Source: Lachnospiraceae bacterium (GTDB lineage: Bacteria; Bacillota; Clostridia; Lachnospirales; Lachnospiraceae). Taken from it: a DNA stretch of 64,000 nucleotides. A program made the position numbers and the translations under genes. The stretch covers positions 1 to 64,000 of the forward strand of contig CABJAV010000010.1 in NCBI GenBank assembly GCA_902363675.1, written 5' to 3'. This document shows, piece by piece, positions 26,143 through 37,000 of this stretch (position 1 is the first letter of the stretch; each line of letters begins with the position of its first letter). The notes under the pieces were generated by a model. The model was not told the DNA's origin and ran no database searches. It saw only the letters and a program-made list of their open reading frames with translations.

Positions 26143-26340
26143 ATGGACATATGTCAAAAAGTAAAAGTATAATGTCCTCAAAAAGTGCATTGCATGGACA
26201 TATGGGAAAAAGCAGAAGCATAATGTCCTCGAAAAGTGACCTGAATGGACATATGGAAAAAACACGAGTGTAATATCTACACAAATTTAGGCGAATGGAT
26301 ATATGCAAAATAAGTAGTAATAAATGTCCAATAAATACAT
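26143..26340 (+). repeat. 51-bp tandem repeat, about four copies
   Basis: Units start at 26143, 26194, 26245 and 26295 with ATGGACATATG (ATGGATATATG in the last). The first two are exactly 51 bp; copies 3 and 4 are decayed. Each unit carries GGACAT near its start and ATGTCC near its middle, so every copy can form a hairpin. The period is a multiple of three, and one plus frame reads a 17-residue repeat (HMSKSKSIMSSKSALHG-like), but there is no credible gene start. The rest of 26083-26503 holds no gene that I can see. Confidence 0.8.
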
Positions 26341-26503
26341 TTGTTTTGGACTTTATAAAGAGGATTTATGAATTGAGATCGTACTTTTAATAATGCATAT
26401 AATACCGGGCTTTAAGTTGTGATTATGTAGAGGCTATACAGAATCTGTGTTAAAATAAAAAACAGGTAGTGTAGTAAAGTTTGAAGTAACGTGAGGAAAT
26501 ATT

Positions 26504-27082
26504 ATGATCAACAGAGATGACATGCTGGAATTGTCCCGTCGCATGACACCGGCACGGACACATTTTGACCGGATCGCCGGGGCATATTTTGATGAGGAAG
26601 GATTTGTGGATGGAACATTCAATACGCATTTTTTGAAATTATCTGCCACAGAAAAAAAGAATAAATTAGAAATCGCAAAGTCGGTAGTTCTTGCAGAAAC
26701 AAATAAGCAGCTAAAGGATTACCGAATTCCGGAGAGCGAACGGAAACCGAGAAGTATCTGGCAACTGTTGGATGGAATCAAAGAATCCGGACTACAGAAT
26801 GATGCTTTTTTGGATTTACTATATGAAATGATTGCAGAAAAATATCAACCGAAAAAGCCGTTTGCTGTTTTTCTGTTTCATGGAGCTTATGATGTTCCGG
26901 TGAAAGGAACAGACAAAGAATGGCAGGAAGGTTCTGAGGAAGTGTATCATTATCTGCTCTGTGCTTTGTGTCCACTAGAAGACGAATATGAACCAGGGGC
27001 ACCGGAAGCAGGATTTTTGTACCCGGCATTCCGGAACCGGGAGACTGCATGCGAATATATGAATATATTGAAAGGCAGATAG
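26504..27082 (+). CDS. DUF4317-like protein, short form
   Basis: 192 cytosolic residues with a GAGGAAA ribosome site. It matches the N-terminal half of DUF4317 proteins, which are common in Lachnospiraceae: RIAGAYFDEEGF near residue 25, WQLLDGIKESGLQ, FAVFLFHGAYDVPVK and EEVYHYLLCALCPL, then GAPEAGFLYPAF. Known members that I recall are roughly twice as long, so this one stops where their C-terminal half begins. The frame closes cleanly without an obvious frameshift. The role of the family is unknown. The next gene starts 55 bp downstream on the same strand. Confidence 0.65.
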   Translation: MINRDDMLELSRRMTPARTHFDRIAGAYFDEEGFVDGTFNTHFLKLSATEKKNKLEIAKSVVLAETNKQLKDYRIPESERKPRSIWQLLDGIKESGLQNDAFLDLLYEMIAEKYQPKKPFAVFLFHGAYDVPVKGTDKEWQEGSEEVYHYLLCALCPLEDEYEPGAPEAGFLYPAFRNRETACEYMNILKGR

Positions 27083-27137
27083 CAATTTAACATAGGGAAA
27101 TGAATGTGCGTAGTAATGTAGAAATGAGGTCGCGAAA

Positions 27138-27869
27138 ATGAGAATTTTAATAGTAAGACATGGAGATCCAAATTATGAGCTGGATACACTGACAGAAACC
27201 GGATGGAAAGAGGCAAGGCTTGTAGCGGAATATCTGGCTAAATTCAATATAGCTGCTTTTTATGTGTCACCACTTGGACGTGCACAGGACACTGCAAAAT
27301 GTACGTTGGAAAAGATGAACCGCAAAGCAGAAACTTTTGACTGGTTACAGGAATTTCCGGCACACATTCATCGGCCGGATACACCGGATCAGGAGACAAT
27401 TTGTTGGGACTGGCTGCCGCAGGATATGGAAAAAGATAACGCATATTATGATCGAAACGACTGGTGCGAGACGGACATTATGCGTGCAGAAAATGTAAAG
27501 GAAGTATATAAAAAAGTATGTAATGGCCTGGATGAACTCCTGAAAAAGCATGGGTATGAGAGAGAGGGAATGCATTATCGTGCGATAAAACCAAATAATG
27601 ATACCATTGTGCTGTTCTGTCATTTCGGGGTGGAATGTGTGATGCTCAGCCATTTGCTTCAGATTTCCCCGATGATTTTGTGGCATAATTTCTGCGCACT
27701 TCCTACTTCAATCACAAGTATATACACGGAGGAACGAAGGAAAGGAATTGCAAGTTTTCGAGTGAATGAATTTGGAAGTACTGCCCACCTGTATGTGGCA
27801 GGTGAGAAGCCTTCCTTTTCTGCAAGATTTTGTGAATGTTATGCGAATGAAGATGAAAGGCATGATTAA
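27138..27869 (+). CDS. histidine phosphatase superfamily protein
   Basis: 243 residues. It opens MRILIVRHGDPNYELDTLTE, where RHG holds the phosphate-accepting His, and TETGWKEARLVAEYL is the usual following helix. The second His/Glu region is FCHFGVECVMLSHLL. Phosphoglycerate-mutase-like phosphatases hydrolyse sugar phosphates, nucleotides or cofactors; the substrate cannot be set from sequence. An insertion of ~60 residues rich in Trp and Asp (ETICWDWLPQDME) lies between the two active-site regions. Confidence 0.85.
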   Translation: MRILIVRHGDPNYELDTLTETGWKEARLVAEYLAKFNIAAFYVSPLGRAQDTAKCTLEKMNRKAETFDWLQEFPAHIHRPDTPDQETICWDWLPQDMEKDNAYYDRNDWCETDIMRAENVKEVYKKVCNGLDELLKKHGYEREGMHYRAIKPNNDTIVLFCHFGVECVMLSHLLQISPMILWHNFCALPTSITSIYTEERRKGIASFRVNEFGSTAHLYVAGEKPSFSARFCECYANEDERHD

Positions 27870-27925
27870 AATATGACGGATTAAATGAAATTCGGAATTT
27901 TCCAAAATGCTGAAAGTCAACATTT

Positions 27926-28945
27926 TTATCGTTTGATTACCCGGACTACTGTATCCTGATAATCGTCAGTCAGTGCAAATGAATTTTTGAGACCTTCGGT
28001 AATATATACAGTGCCATCATCTGTCACAAACACGGCCTCAAAGTCATTTGACTTTCCCCAGAAATCAGCAGCTTTTTCAAGCCCCATAACAAACAGGGAT
28101 GTGGACAGACCGTCGCAAAGCATGCCATCATCTCCAACGATGGTAACAGAAATGAGCCCATTTTCCGCAGGATATCCGGTTTTAGGGTCCATGATATGCC
28201 AATAGGTTTTGCCATCCTCTTCGAAATAGCGTTCATAGCCTCCGGATGTGACAACGGATTGATCAGAGATAGAGAGAACCATCATAGGTTCCTCATTATT
28301 GCGTGGGTCCTGAATTCCAATCTTCCAGGGACTGCCATCCGGTTTGTTCCCAATTGCCTGAATATTTCCACCGAGACTTAGAAGACCGGAAGTCACTCCG
28401 TTTTCTTTTAAGTAGTCGGCAACTTTTTGACCGGCATAGCCTTTGGCAACACTTCCAAGATCGATTTCCATATCATTTGGAAGAGAAATTTCACCTGACT
28501 CTGGTTCATATTGGATTTGTTTGTAGTCCACAAGCGGAAGCAAGGAACTTATCGTGTTATCATCCGGTACCTGGTATTTACCGGTTGTGAATCCCCAGAC
28601 GCAGACAATCGGATAAATAGACAGATCCAAAGCTCCATCAGTGCGTTCGCATAAAGAGAGTGCCTTTTGTACCAGTGTACGTGTATCGCCCGTCAGTGTC
28701 ACGGAACCATTCTTATTTAGTGCAGCAATCTGGCTGCTCGAATCTGTGACGGACATTTGTGACTCCAGATCAGAGATTATGGTTTCCGTTTGATCTAAAA
28801 TCTTTTCATCTCCATAAACAGAAAAATTCATGACCGTATCCATCGCAAAAAAAGTTTTGGAAACTTCCTGTCTGGATTCATGAGAACATCCTGTAAAAAG
28901 AAGAATACTGCAAAGAAAAAGTGCAAGTGATCTTTTTATTTTCAT
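27926..28945 (-). CDS. apbE: ApbE-family FAD:protein FMN transferase, lipoprotein
   Basis: 339 residues from the ATG at 28945, chosen because AAGGAG precedes it and a lipoprotein signal peptide follows (CSILLFTGCS, Cys as lipidation site). ApbE enzymes attach FMN covalently to Thr of exported or membrane redox proteins. Signatures: FFAMDTVMNFSVYG, DLGSVAKGYAGQKVADYL, SLGGNIQAIGNKPDGSPW and HIMDPKTGYPAENGL, with metal- and FAD-binding residues present. No flavinylation target is nearby. The upstream region has a DtxR-type operator, suggesting control by metal availability. Confidence 0.92.
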   Translation of the reverse strand: MKIKRSLALFLCSILLFTGCSHESRQEVSKTFFAMDTVMNFSVYGDEKILDQTETIISDLESQMSVTDSSSQIAALNKNGSVTLTGDTRTLVQKALSLCERTDGALDLSIYPIVCVWGFTTGKYQVPDDNTISSLLPLVDYKQIQYEPESGEISLPNDMEIDLGSVAKGYAGQKVADYLKENGVTSGLLSLGGNIQAIGNKPDGSPWKIGIQDPRNNEEPMMVLSISDQSVVTSGGYERYFEEDGKTYWHIMDPKTGYPAENGLISVTIVGDDGMLCDGLSTSLFVMGLEKAADFWGKSNDFEAVFVTDDGTVYITEGLKNSFALTDDYQDTVVRVIKR

Positions 28946-29036
28946 AAAAACTCCTTTTGATAAAAAATAGCAATAAGACATTTGTTGCCGTATTTGCGTT
29001 GACAATAGAATCATTATTTGATAATTTATGTCTCAC

Positions 29037-29054
29037 GGTTAGATAATACTAACC
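29037..29054. promoter_or_regulatory. DtxR/IdeR-type operator between apbE and a secreted protein gene
   Basis: GGTTAG-N6-CTAACC, a perfect inverted repeat. It shares GGTTAG-N6-CTAAC with the promoter at 53651-53682, next to a DtxR-family gene. A plus-strand TTGATA-N18-GATAAT promoter (29019-29048) overlaps it, and it sits 92 bp upstream of apbE on the other strand, so it may control either or both genes. Confidence 0.6.
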
Positions 29055-29117
29055 AAAGCGCATTATAACATGAGCGGTTGAGAGTTTCAACAAAATAAGA
29101 AGGAAAGGAAAGTGGTT

Positions 29118-32100
29118 ATGAGAAGCAGATGGAAAAAGGTAACAGCATTGTTTATGGCGGCAGTACTTGTTTTGATGCCACAGGTATCATCAGTTTATGC
29201 TGCAAATGGATCGGAGCAAAACAGGAAAGTTCAGACACAGGCGGCCGGACAGGCAGGGGAAGAAAAAGAACCGCCGACAGATGTTTCGGCATCATCTTAT
29301 TTTTTGGGAGGCTTTTCCATTAACTATTATTATGGTACGGAAGGATATGAATGGATTTCTAAGATTAGTGGAGTATCAATCAATAATCATGCATGGGAAA
29401 AAACAGGTTCGAGTTTCAATATAGGAAATAATAATTATTACTATGCAAATGATGGTTATTTGCATATCGGGGAAGGATTTGAAACAAATCCGGCAACCTG
29501 TGTGATCACAGCAGATGGATATAAGCCATTGACGCTATCTTTGGATAAAACAAATCATTCAGCAACCGTAGTTGCAAATGGTTCGGAGTCCGGAGATGGA
29601 GAAGAACAGACATACGAAGTATCGGTAGACGAAACTGTAAACGGAAGCATTGCTTTAAGCGCAACATCCGGGGTGAAAGCGGGAAGCAAGGTTACGGTAA
29701 CTGCAACACCGGACAGTCATTATACAGTGGACGAAATATCAGTTCGTGGAACGGTAAGTGGAACAAAGGTTGAGGTAAATAATACATCGGCAAATACCTA
29801 TACATTTACGATGCCCAAAGAGGATGTAACGGTTACAGGAACATTTAAGGAATATACACCGGAAAATGTTACCATAGACGGCATAAAGCTTGAGACAGAT
29901 ATATTTGGAAATACCTGGTACATGAAATTTACAAATGCTGGCTATGCAGCTGCGGTTACGGATGTAATTGTAAACGATGTATCCTGGGAAGCAAAAGCAT
30001 ATAGCGTTTCAGGTGGGGGCGCATATAGAAAAAATGCAGAAGAGAATCGTCTTGAATTTGCCAAAATGGACTTTTCAAGTAATCCAACAATACCTGCTTT
30101 GAAAAGTGGTGATGTGATTACAATAAAGGCAGATGGATATACAGATCTGACATTTAAGCTGGTCATTGACAATGATGGTAAAGCAACTCTTGTAGAGGAT
30201 GACGGCAAGGGTGACCCGTATGAACTTCATGTGAAAATTGATGGAAGTTTTGAGGCTGCTGTCGTAGGACAGAAAGATTATGATGGGGTTTCGAGTGCCA
30301 GTGTTGGAGGATCCTCTTCAAATAAGAACAGTGCAGTAAAAGTATATGGAGCACTTGTGGAAAAAGATACAGAGCCTGCGGACAGTGATTGGGAAGAACT
30401 TGACAATATGTCCAAAATCAATCTGGACGGAAGCAAATGTTCGGTCAGCATTGTACCGGATACAGAAAATGGAACACCAAAAGACAGCGACAGTGGTATG
30501 GAAGGTGTCTACATGACCATCAGCAGTGATCTGACTTTAAACGGAACACCAAAAGACGCCGGTCAGTATCTTATTTCGATTACAATCGCAGATGATCAGG
30601 GACGTACAGCGACCAGTAACGCACTTCCGTTTCGTATTTATACCGGAAAAGAGACTCTGGCAGATCAGATTTCGGTTAAGAATTTGAAACAGTATGAGAG
30701 TGGTCTCTATGCATGGGATATCATGGAGCCATGGGTAATCGAAAATTTTGGAAGTAACGTGGAAGGACAGGAAGAGAGTGTCCGTGTACCAAAAGATTTA
30801 GAAGCGTGGTTTGGATCTCACGAAAGTGGTACATATGGATATCTTGGATATGACATACCGTGGAAACAGGTAGTCGCAAATCATATCCCTCAGACACTTT
30901 ACATTCCGGACGGATGTAACTTGACACTTACAAATATGGAAGTGTTGAGCAGTGTGCGGATCGTGATTGAAAAAGGTGGAAAACTGACACTTTCGGATTC
31001 TGTAGTTCAGGGAATCATTGAAGTAAAAGAGGGTGGAACATTTTCCATGAATTATGATGCTTACAGCGGAACATTTACGACGGGGGCATCGGTTTGTGGT
31101 CAGATCCGTATGGAAGATGGAGCGATTCTTGAAAATGCAGCAATTTATTCACACACAAATTATCTTGCAAATGGAAATACCGCTGACCGTTCAAATGCAG
31201 AAGCTGTTGTATTGGCAAATGGAAATGTAACAGTAAAAGGACAGGTATTTGTGGAAGGTGATTCTGCGGGAAGTGAAGGTATTGGACAGACGGCATTGCG
31301 TGTGCAGAATGGAACTTTAACGTTAGAAGAAGGAGCAACGCTCGTTACTTATGGCGGTGATGGAACGGTAAATCTCTATTCGGAAGGCGGTCATGCACTT
31401 GAACTGGAAAATGCAACCATTACAGGAAAGGGAAAACTGGTTGCGATCGGTGGATATGTACTTTGGGGAGATAGTGGAACAGCAGTGACAGGAAACGGAA
31501 ACATTTCAACAGAGGAAGTATTTTTGCAGGGAGCAACTGCTTATACCAGTAACAAGGCAGTTCCGGGCAAAGCAGTAAATGGCGAGATTAAGATTACATC
31601 TTATAAACAGCATATCGCAGATGGAACGCTGCTCGTGACAGGTGTGGATGATTCGCTTGCAAATCTTTATTGGAAGACCGGAATTCACCCGGTTCCGCCG
31701 CTTGATCAGTTTACGACATTTCCGGTAGACGATGGAAGCAAAGATAACGGATCCACAGGAGACAATGGAAACAGCGGAAATAACGGAACTTCTAAAGATA
31801 ATGAAAGCAGTGAAAGTAATGGAACTTCCGGCAGCGACCAAAGTAAGACTACTTCGGTGGAAGTAAAAGGAATTGAAAAGAAGTCAGGAATAAGTACATC
31901 GATTTCTGCGGAGACGATAAAGAACATTACGGACAACGCTGGAACTACGGATGTGACAATCAAGCAGGAAGTTAAAAAAGAAGATGGTTCAACAGCATAT
32001 ACCGTGGAAGTAAAAGCCACAGATATAAAAGCCGGAAATGATCTTAAGCTTATGAAGAAAGATGCAAAGACTGGAAAACTGATCTTGGTAGATAAGAAGA

Positions 32101-32459
32101 ATTATACGGTTTTGAAAGATGGAAGCATCAATCTGACAATGAAAAACGGTGGCGATTATGTCCTGTTAAACAGTACAGATGCAAAAGCTGCTGCAAATGA
32201 GATTAAAAAGACGGTGAAAGCCACAAAGTCTTCAACAAATGTAAAGCAGAAAAAGACTACAGAATTTCCATGGAGCAATAAGCTGAACATGGAAAATGTA
32301 GAGAAAATCACGTATACTACTTCTAAGAAATCAGTTCTTGCCGTGAATAAAAACGGAAAGATTACGGCAAAGAAGAAAGGTACAGCAAAAGTGAAGGCGG
32401 TTGTTACATTAAAGGATGGAACAGTGAAAACAGTTACCATGAAAGTTAAAGTAAAATAA
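29118..32459 (+). CDS. large secreted surface protein with InlB-type and DUF1533-like repeats and an Ig-like C-terminus
   Basis: 1113 residues, ATG at 29118 behind AGGAAAGGA (an in-frame GTG lies 6 bp upstream). Signal peptide to about residue 30. Two hemoblobin-interacting/DUF1533-like segments (ending ITADGYKPLTLSLDK and IKADGYTDLTFKLV) flank a divergent InlB B-repeat with VTVTATPDSHYTVDEI. A beta-helix-like region rich in short strands follows (~550-850), then a Ser/Gly/Asn linker and a C-terminal ~195-residue module ending in a bacterial Ig-like (Big_2) domain. That module is nearly duplicated in the amylase at 34049. No LPxTG or membrane anchor; the basic C-terminus may hold it to the wall. 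Confidence 0.75.
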   Translation: MRSRWKKVTALFMAAVLVLMPQVSSVYAANGSEQNRKVQTQAAGQAGEEKEPPTDVSASSYFLGGFSINYYYGTEGYEWISKISGVSINNHAWEKTGSSFNIGNNNYYYANDGYLHIGEGFETNPATCVITADGYKPLTLSLDKTNHSATVVANGSESGDGEEQTYEVSVDETVNGSIALSATSGVKAGSKVTVTATPDSHYTVDEISVRGTVSGTKVEVNNTSANTYTFTMPKEDVTVTGTFKEYTPENVTIDGIKLETDIFGNTWYMKFTNAGYAAAVTDVIVNDVSWEAKAYSVSGGGAYRKNAEENRLEFAKMDFSSNPTIPALKSGDVITIKADGYTDLTFKLVIDNDGKATLVEDDGKGDPYELHVKIDGSFEAAVVGQKDYDGVSSASVGGSSSNKNSAVKVYGALVEKDTEPADSDWEELDNMSKINLDGSKCSVSIVPDTENGTPKDSDSGMEGVYMTISSDLTLNGTPKDAGQYLISITIADDQGRTATSNALPFRIYTGKETLADQISVKNLKQYESGLYAWDIMEPWVIENFGSNVEGQEESVRVPKDLEAWFGSHESGTYGYLGYDIPWKQVVANHIPQTLYIPDGCNLTLTNMEVLSSVRIVIEKGGKLTLSDSVVQGIIEVKEGGTFSMNYDAYSGTFTTGASVCGQIRMEDGAILENAAIYSHTNYLANGNTADRSNAEAVVLANGNVTVKGQVFVEGDSAGSEGIGQTALRVQNGTLTLEEGATLVTYGGDGTVNLYSEGGHALELENATITGKGKLVAIGGYVLWGDSGTAVTGNGNISTEEVFLQGATAYTSNKAVPGKAVNGEIKITSYKQHIADGTLLVTGVDDSLANLYWKTGIHPVPPLDQFTTFPVDDGSKDNGSTGDNGNSGNNGTSKDNESSESNGTSGSDQSKTTSVEVKGIEKKSGISTSISAETIKNITDNAGTTDVTIKQEVKKEDGSTAYTVEVKATDIKAGNDLKLMKKDAKTGKLILVDKKNYTVLKDGSINLTMKNGGDYVLLNSTDAKAAANEIKKTVKATKSSTNVKQKKTTEFPWSNKLNMENVEKITYTTSKKSVLAVNKNGKITAKKKGTAKVKAVVTLKDGTVKTVTMKVKVK

Positions 32460-32484
32460 AACGGATTATACGGACGACCAGCTT

Positions 32485-33774
32485 TTATCTTCGGCGAATC
32501 TGATGCAGACCAGACAGTGTCAGAAGCATCGTTACAAATTCCGCAGCAGGAAATGCAAGCCATACACCGGTCATTCCAAAGAAGGAAGACAGCAGGAATG
32601 CAAAGAAAATAATAGCAACAAATCCGCGCATGATGGAAGCAGCAAAGGCACATTTGACAGATTCCACAGCACTGAGGGCCGCCGTTCCGACGATATTGAT
32701 GCCGGCAAAGAAGAAACCAAGGAAGTACAGGCGCAATCCTTTTTCAGCATAGACAGCCAGTGTTGCGTTGTGTTCTCCGTTGAATACCGCAGTAACCTGT
32801 GGTGCACACAAATAAATAAAGGCAATCAGTATAGTAGAAAGAAAAAGGGAAGTCATGAGGGCCATGCGAAGTATCTCATGTACTTCCTTTTTCTGTCCGG
32901 TTCCGTAAGATTTACTGATCAATGGCTGAGAGCCCTGTGCAATTCCATTAAAGAGAGCTATCGCGACCAGAGAGGTATTGGCAACCACACCATAGGCGGC
33001 GACGCCGATATTACCGATAAGTGAAAGGATGATCATATTAAATACAACAGTGATGACTCCGGATGAGATTTCCCCAACGAAAGCCGACACACCGACCTGA
33101 CAGGAATAGACCAGTTTGCGGATAGACGGTATGATTGGATGGAGTGAAACTGTGCATTTTTTCGAGCAAAGATGAATGCAGCAGATCAGAATTCCGATGA
33201 TCGGAGAGATGGCGGTCGCAAGTGCGGCACCTGCCATGGAAAGTCCCATAGGAAACATCAAAATATAGTCAAATACAATATTGAACAGACTGCTGAATAA
33301 AGTGGCAGCCATGGCAATGGATGGATTGCCATCATTTCTTACAAACGCATTGCAAATGTGATTCCACATAAAAAACGGCGTAAATAGCATAAAAATACGG
33401 GTGTAGGAGGTTCCTGTAGCAACAATCGTTGCATCTCCACCCAGCAAAGCCACCAGTTTATCCGGAAGAAAAATTCCTACCATTATAAATAGAATACTGA
33501 TGATACCAGCCCAGGCAAGTGCGTGGAAGAAATATCCGGCGGCGTCAGGGTTCTTTTTGTTGCGTTCTACCACAAAACGGATGGCTGATCCTATGCCAAT
33601 CATCGCTCCGATGGCAAAAATCAGATTATAAAGAGGAAGGACCAGATTAAGAGCTGCGATACCGTTAGGTCCTACTGCACGGGAAATAAAGTAGGTATCT
33701 GCCAGAATGTACAGGGACATTCCAAGCATTCCCAGCATATTTTGAGAAACATATTTTATAAATTGTTTACGCAT
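32485..33774 (-). CDS. MATE-family efflux transporter (second in window)
   Basis: 429 residues from the ATG at 33774, preceded on the minus strand by AAAGGAG; an upstream in-frame extension overlaps the amylase promoter and is rejected. Twelve hydrophobic helices. MATE features: NMLGMLGMSLYILADTYF at the N-terminus and the GSAIRFVVERNKK loop. It is convergent with the secreted protein gene (25-bp gap). Substrate not predictable. Confidence 0.88.
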   Translation of the reverse strand: MRKQFIKYVSQNMLGMLGMSLYILADTYFISRAVGPNGIAALNLVLPLYNLIFAIGAMIGIGSAIRFVVERNKKNPDAAGYFFHALAWAGIISILFIMVGIFLPDKLVALLGGDATIVATGTSYTRIFMLFTPFFMWNHICNAFVRNDGNPSIAMAATLFSSLFNIVFDYILMFPMGLSMAGAALATAISPIIGILICCIHLCSKKCTVSLHPIIPSIRKLVYSCQVGVSAFVGEISSGVITVVFNMIILSLIGNIGVAAYGVVANTSLVAIALFNGIAQGSQPLISKSYGTGQKKEVHEILRMALMTSLFLSTILIAFIYLCAPQVTAVFNGEHNATLAVYAEKGLRLYFLGFFFAGINIVGTAALSAVESVKCAFAASIMRGFVAIIFFAFLLSSFFGMTGVWLAFPAAEFVTMLLTLSGLHQIRRR

Positions 33775-33978
33775 AAAAAACTCCTTTGTCATAAGATACC
33801 CACGTATTATAGCATGAGCATAAAAAAGATGACAGGGAAAAGAATGAGGAAAATATGCACAAAAAGTAAAGCTGATTTTTAGAACATATTTTGCGCAAAT
33901 AAATCTCAAAATGTGCAAAAAAAACAAAAACTGTATAGATTCACAAAAAACGAGCAGCAAATTCTCTAAACCAGACAA

Positions 33979-34007
33979 TTGCCGAAAAAATGCGAAAATA
34001 ATATAAT
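33979..34007 (+). promoter_or_regulatory. promoter of the secreted amylase gene
   Basis: TTGCCG (33979-33984), 17-bp spacer, TATAAT (34002-34007). The start would be near 34014, 35 nt before the ATG. No clear catabolite-control (cre) box was found in the surrounding 270 bp. Confidence 0.65.
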
Positions 34008-34048
34008 AAAAGTACGAAAAATCTCGAAAATATGTAAGGAGGGCAAAT

Positions 34049-37000
34049 ATGAGAGGGGAAAGATTAAAGAAAAGGAACAGAATCATCAGCTTTGTTATGG
34101 CAATAGCGATGGTTCTGACGCTTGTGACAGTTGCTCCGGTGACGGCACAGGCTGCTGGGGTAACGAACATAACCATTCATTTTAAAAATGATTGGGGATG
34201 GGGAACACCGGCATTACAGTATTGGGATGGAACATCCACAACGGTTATAGGTGGTGCTACTGAAGAAGTGCCAGGCTGGGGTGGTGCGAAAGCAACTATG
34301 CTTAATAAAGATGCAGAGAATGAGGGTTGGTATACAATAACTTTACAAGGAAATTGTGACGGTTTTCAGTTGTTAGATTTTAGTAAACCATCAGACAATA
34401 CAAATGGAAATGTTAGAACTCTTGCAATGGACTATTGCAATGACAAGGAACCAACGGACATTTATTTCAACTGTGAAAAGTTTTTAACGAAAGAAGATCC
34501 ATGGTATCTTGATTCGAATTTTCAGACAAGCATTGAAACGAAACTTCCAAAACAGGAGGAAGAAACCTATGATCCTGCTACTTTAGTAGGAGATTTCTCC
34601 GCTCTTACTTTTACAAACGAAGATGAGAAAATAGGTAATTGGAATCCTGCTGATACCAATGGTGATATGGTGTATGTTGGAAATGATGTATATGCAAAAA
34701 CAATCCATTTTAAACCATTAAACGAAGAGGCATCAGTTCAGTATAAAGTGGCTTTTAATCATGCATGGGATGAGTCAATCGGAGAGAATGGAACGAGTGA
34801 TAATGTAACACTTAGTATTCCGGCAGGAACCTCTTATCTGACAGTTGTATGTGATCACAAAAATCGAAATCTGTATAACAGTGTTACAAATGGTGCAGAT
34901 ACAACTGGAGATACCGTTTCCATTATAGGTACTGTCCGTGATAATAATACATGGGTGGAAACATATGAAGGAACGGAATATGATTTCGTAAAATTATCCA
35001 ATCGTTATTATGTATATCAAAAGGCGTTTAAAGCAGGTTCTTATCAATATAAAGCTGTTTTTAATCACAAGGATTGGGCTAGTTGGGACAACATTACCTT
35101 GAAGCTTCTGAACGATAAGGTTGTAACATTTGTTTATGATGCAGAGACAGGAAATGCATATGATTCTGTTAATAACTTAGATAAGGTAATTGAAGCTTTA
35201 ACAGCAGAGCCACAGAATATCGAAAAAAGATGGGCATTGGTAGAATATGATCGACTGGATGGAGATTATGAAGGTTGGAATATTTATTGCTGGAACAGCG
35301 GTTTCAGTGATGGATTGAATGTTAAGGTTGATGAATTTAATGGTAAACATTATCTTAGAATTCCGGTAAAAGCATCAGAAGCAGATATGACATTGAGCTT
35401 TTGTATGAGAAAGAGTACCACAGAAAATGAGTGGGCTGAGAAAGATGGTGGAGATCATTACATTACTTTCCCAGCAGATCAGAAAGTTGTCATTGCAAAA
35501 TTTCAGCAGGGCCAGGGCATTACATCAGTACTTCCTTATAACAAAGGATATGAGATGAAGGGTGCGGAAAATAAAGTCGCATTTTATTATCGTGATGATG
35601 CACTTATGCAGGAATTAAATGAAAGCTCACTTTCTGATAAGGTTTCTGTCGTTGTAAACGGAACAACATATCCGATGACTTTTGACAAAGATAATCAGAG
35701 ATATGTATATGAATTGGAGGGATGTACTTCTGGTAAATATATGTATCGTTATATTGTAAATGGTGAAGAAGTTGTGGATCCATTTAATGAAAGTGGAGCT
35801 TTTTCATATAAGCATTTTGATGATTTGACATTAGAAGCTTCATTTGGAAATGCAACAATGGATTATAATGATAATAATGTATTATCGGTATCATTTAAAG
35901 GAACAGATGCAACAAATATAGACGCAAAATCTGAATTGGCATCAATTACAGCTGATTTATCCGAACTTGGTGGAAAGACACTTGATGTAAATACAGAACT
36001 TTTAGAACTTTCAGCATCCGTAAGAGATTCTGTAAGTGCCGGAAATAAAAGTGTTCCAGTAGTGGCAAAAGATATTTATGGAAATGTATATCGTGCAACA
36101 GCAGAAGTCACTGTCACAAAAAGAGATACGGATACGTTTGACTGGGATGAAGCTGTTATTTACATGACTTGTACAGATCGATTCTTCGATGGAAATACAA
36201 AGAATGATGAAGGCGTTAATAAAAGCGGCTCATTAAGTTATCATGGTGGTGACTTTGCAGGTCTGGAACAGAAGTTGGATTATTTACAGAATCTTGGTGT
36301 CAATACAATCTGGATTACACCAATTGTTGAGAATGTTGATACTGATACAGACAATGGTTATCATGGATATTGGGCAAAAGATTTTACTAAATTAAATCCA
36401 TATCTCGGAACGGAAGAAGAATTAGAATCTCTGATTAATGCACTTCACAAGCGTGGTATGAAGCTTATGGTTGATGTGGTATTGAATCATGCGGGATATG
36501 GAACCGAAGATTATTTTAATAGCATTTTAAAGGATCAGGATGGAAATTCGATTTCAATGATTCGAGATAAAGATACAACAATTACGGGTGATGATGTGAG
36601 AGATTCCCTCTCCGGTCTTCCGGATTTTGTTACAGAAAACGCAGATGTACGTAATCAGTTAGTTGAGTGGCAGACCGAGTGGATGACAAAGTATGACATT
36701 GATTATTATCGTGTTGATACCGTAAAGCATGTAGATGCAACAACCTGGGCTGCATTTAAGAACTCACTGACAAAGGCAAATCCAGACTTCAAGATGATTG
36801 GCGAGTATGCCGGTGCAGGCTATGCAAATACTGCCGGAGAACTTGGAACTGGTACGATGGATTCATTGCTGGATTTCGATTTCAATGATAAAGCAGAGGC
36901 ATTTGTAACCGGTGACATTAATTCTGTCGAGAGCTTCTTCCAGAGTAGAAACGCATCTATCGACAATACTGCAACTATGGGCGGTTTCCTGAGCAGCCAT

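Noticed and set aside
25663..26265. 200-codon minus-strand frame antisense to the MATE gene and the 51-bp repeat
   Set aside because: It is Phe/His/Cys-rich, has no ribosome site, and covers the end of a well-supported gene on the other strand; it is a repeat-driven shadow.
26049..26273. 74-codon plus-strand frame through the 51-bp repeat
   Set aside because: It begins inside the MATE gene without a ribosome site, and later repeat copies break the frame; more likely repeat DNA than a gene.
33775..34176. N-terminal extension of the second MATE protein
   Set aside because: It runs through the promoter and signal peptide region of the divergent amylase; the ATG at 33774 has a good ribosome site and a normal MATE start.
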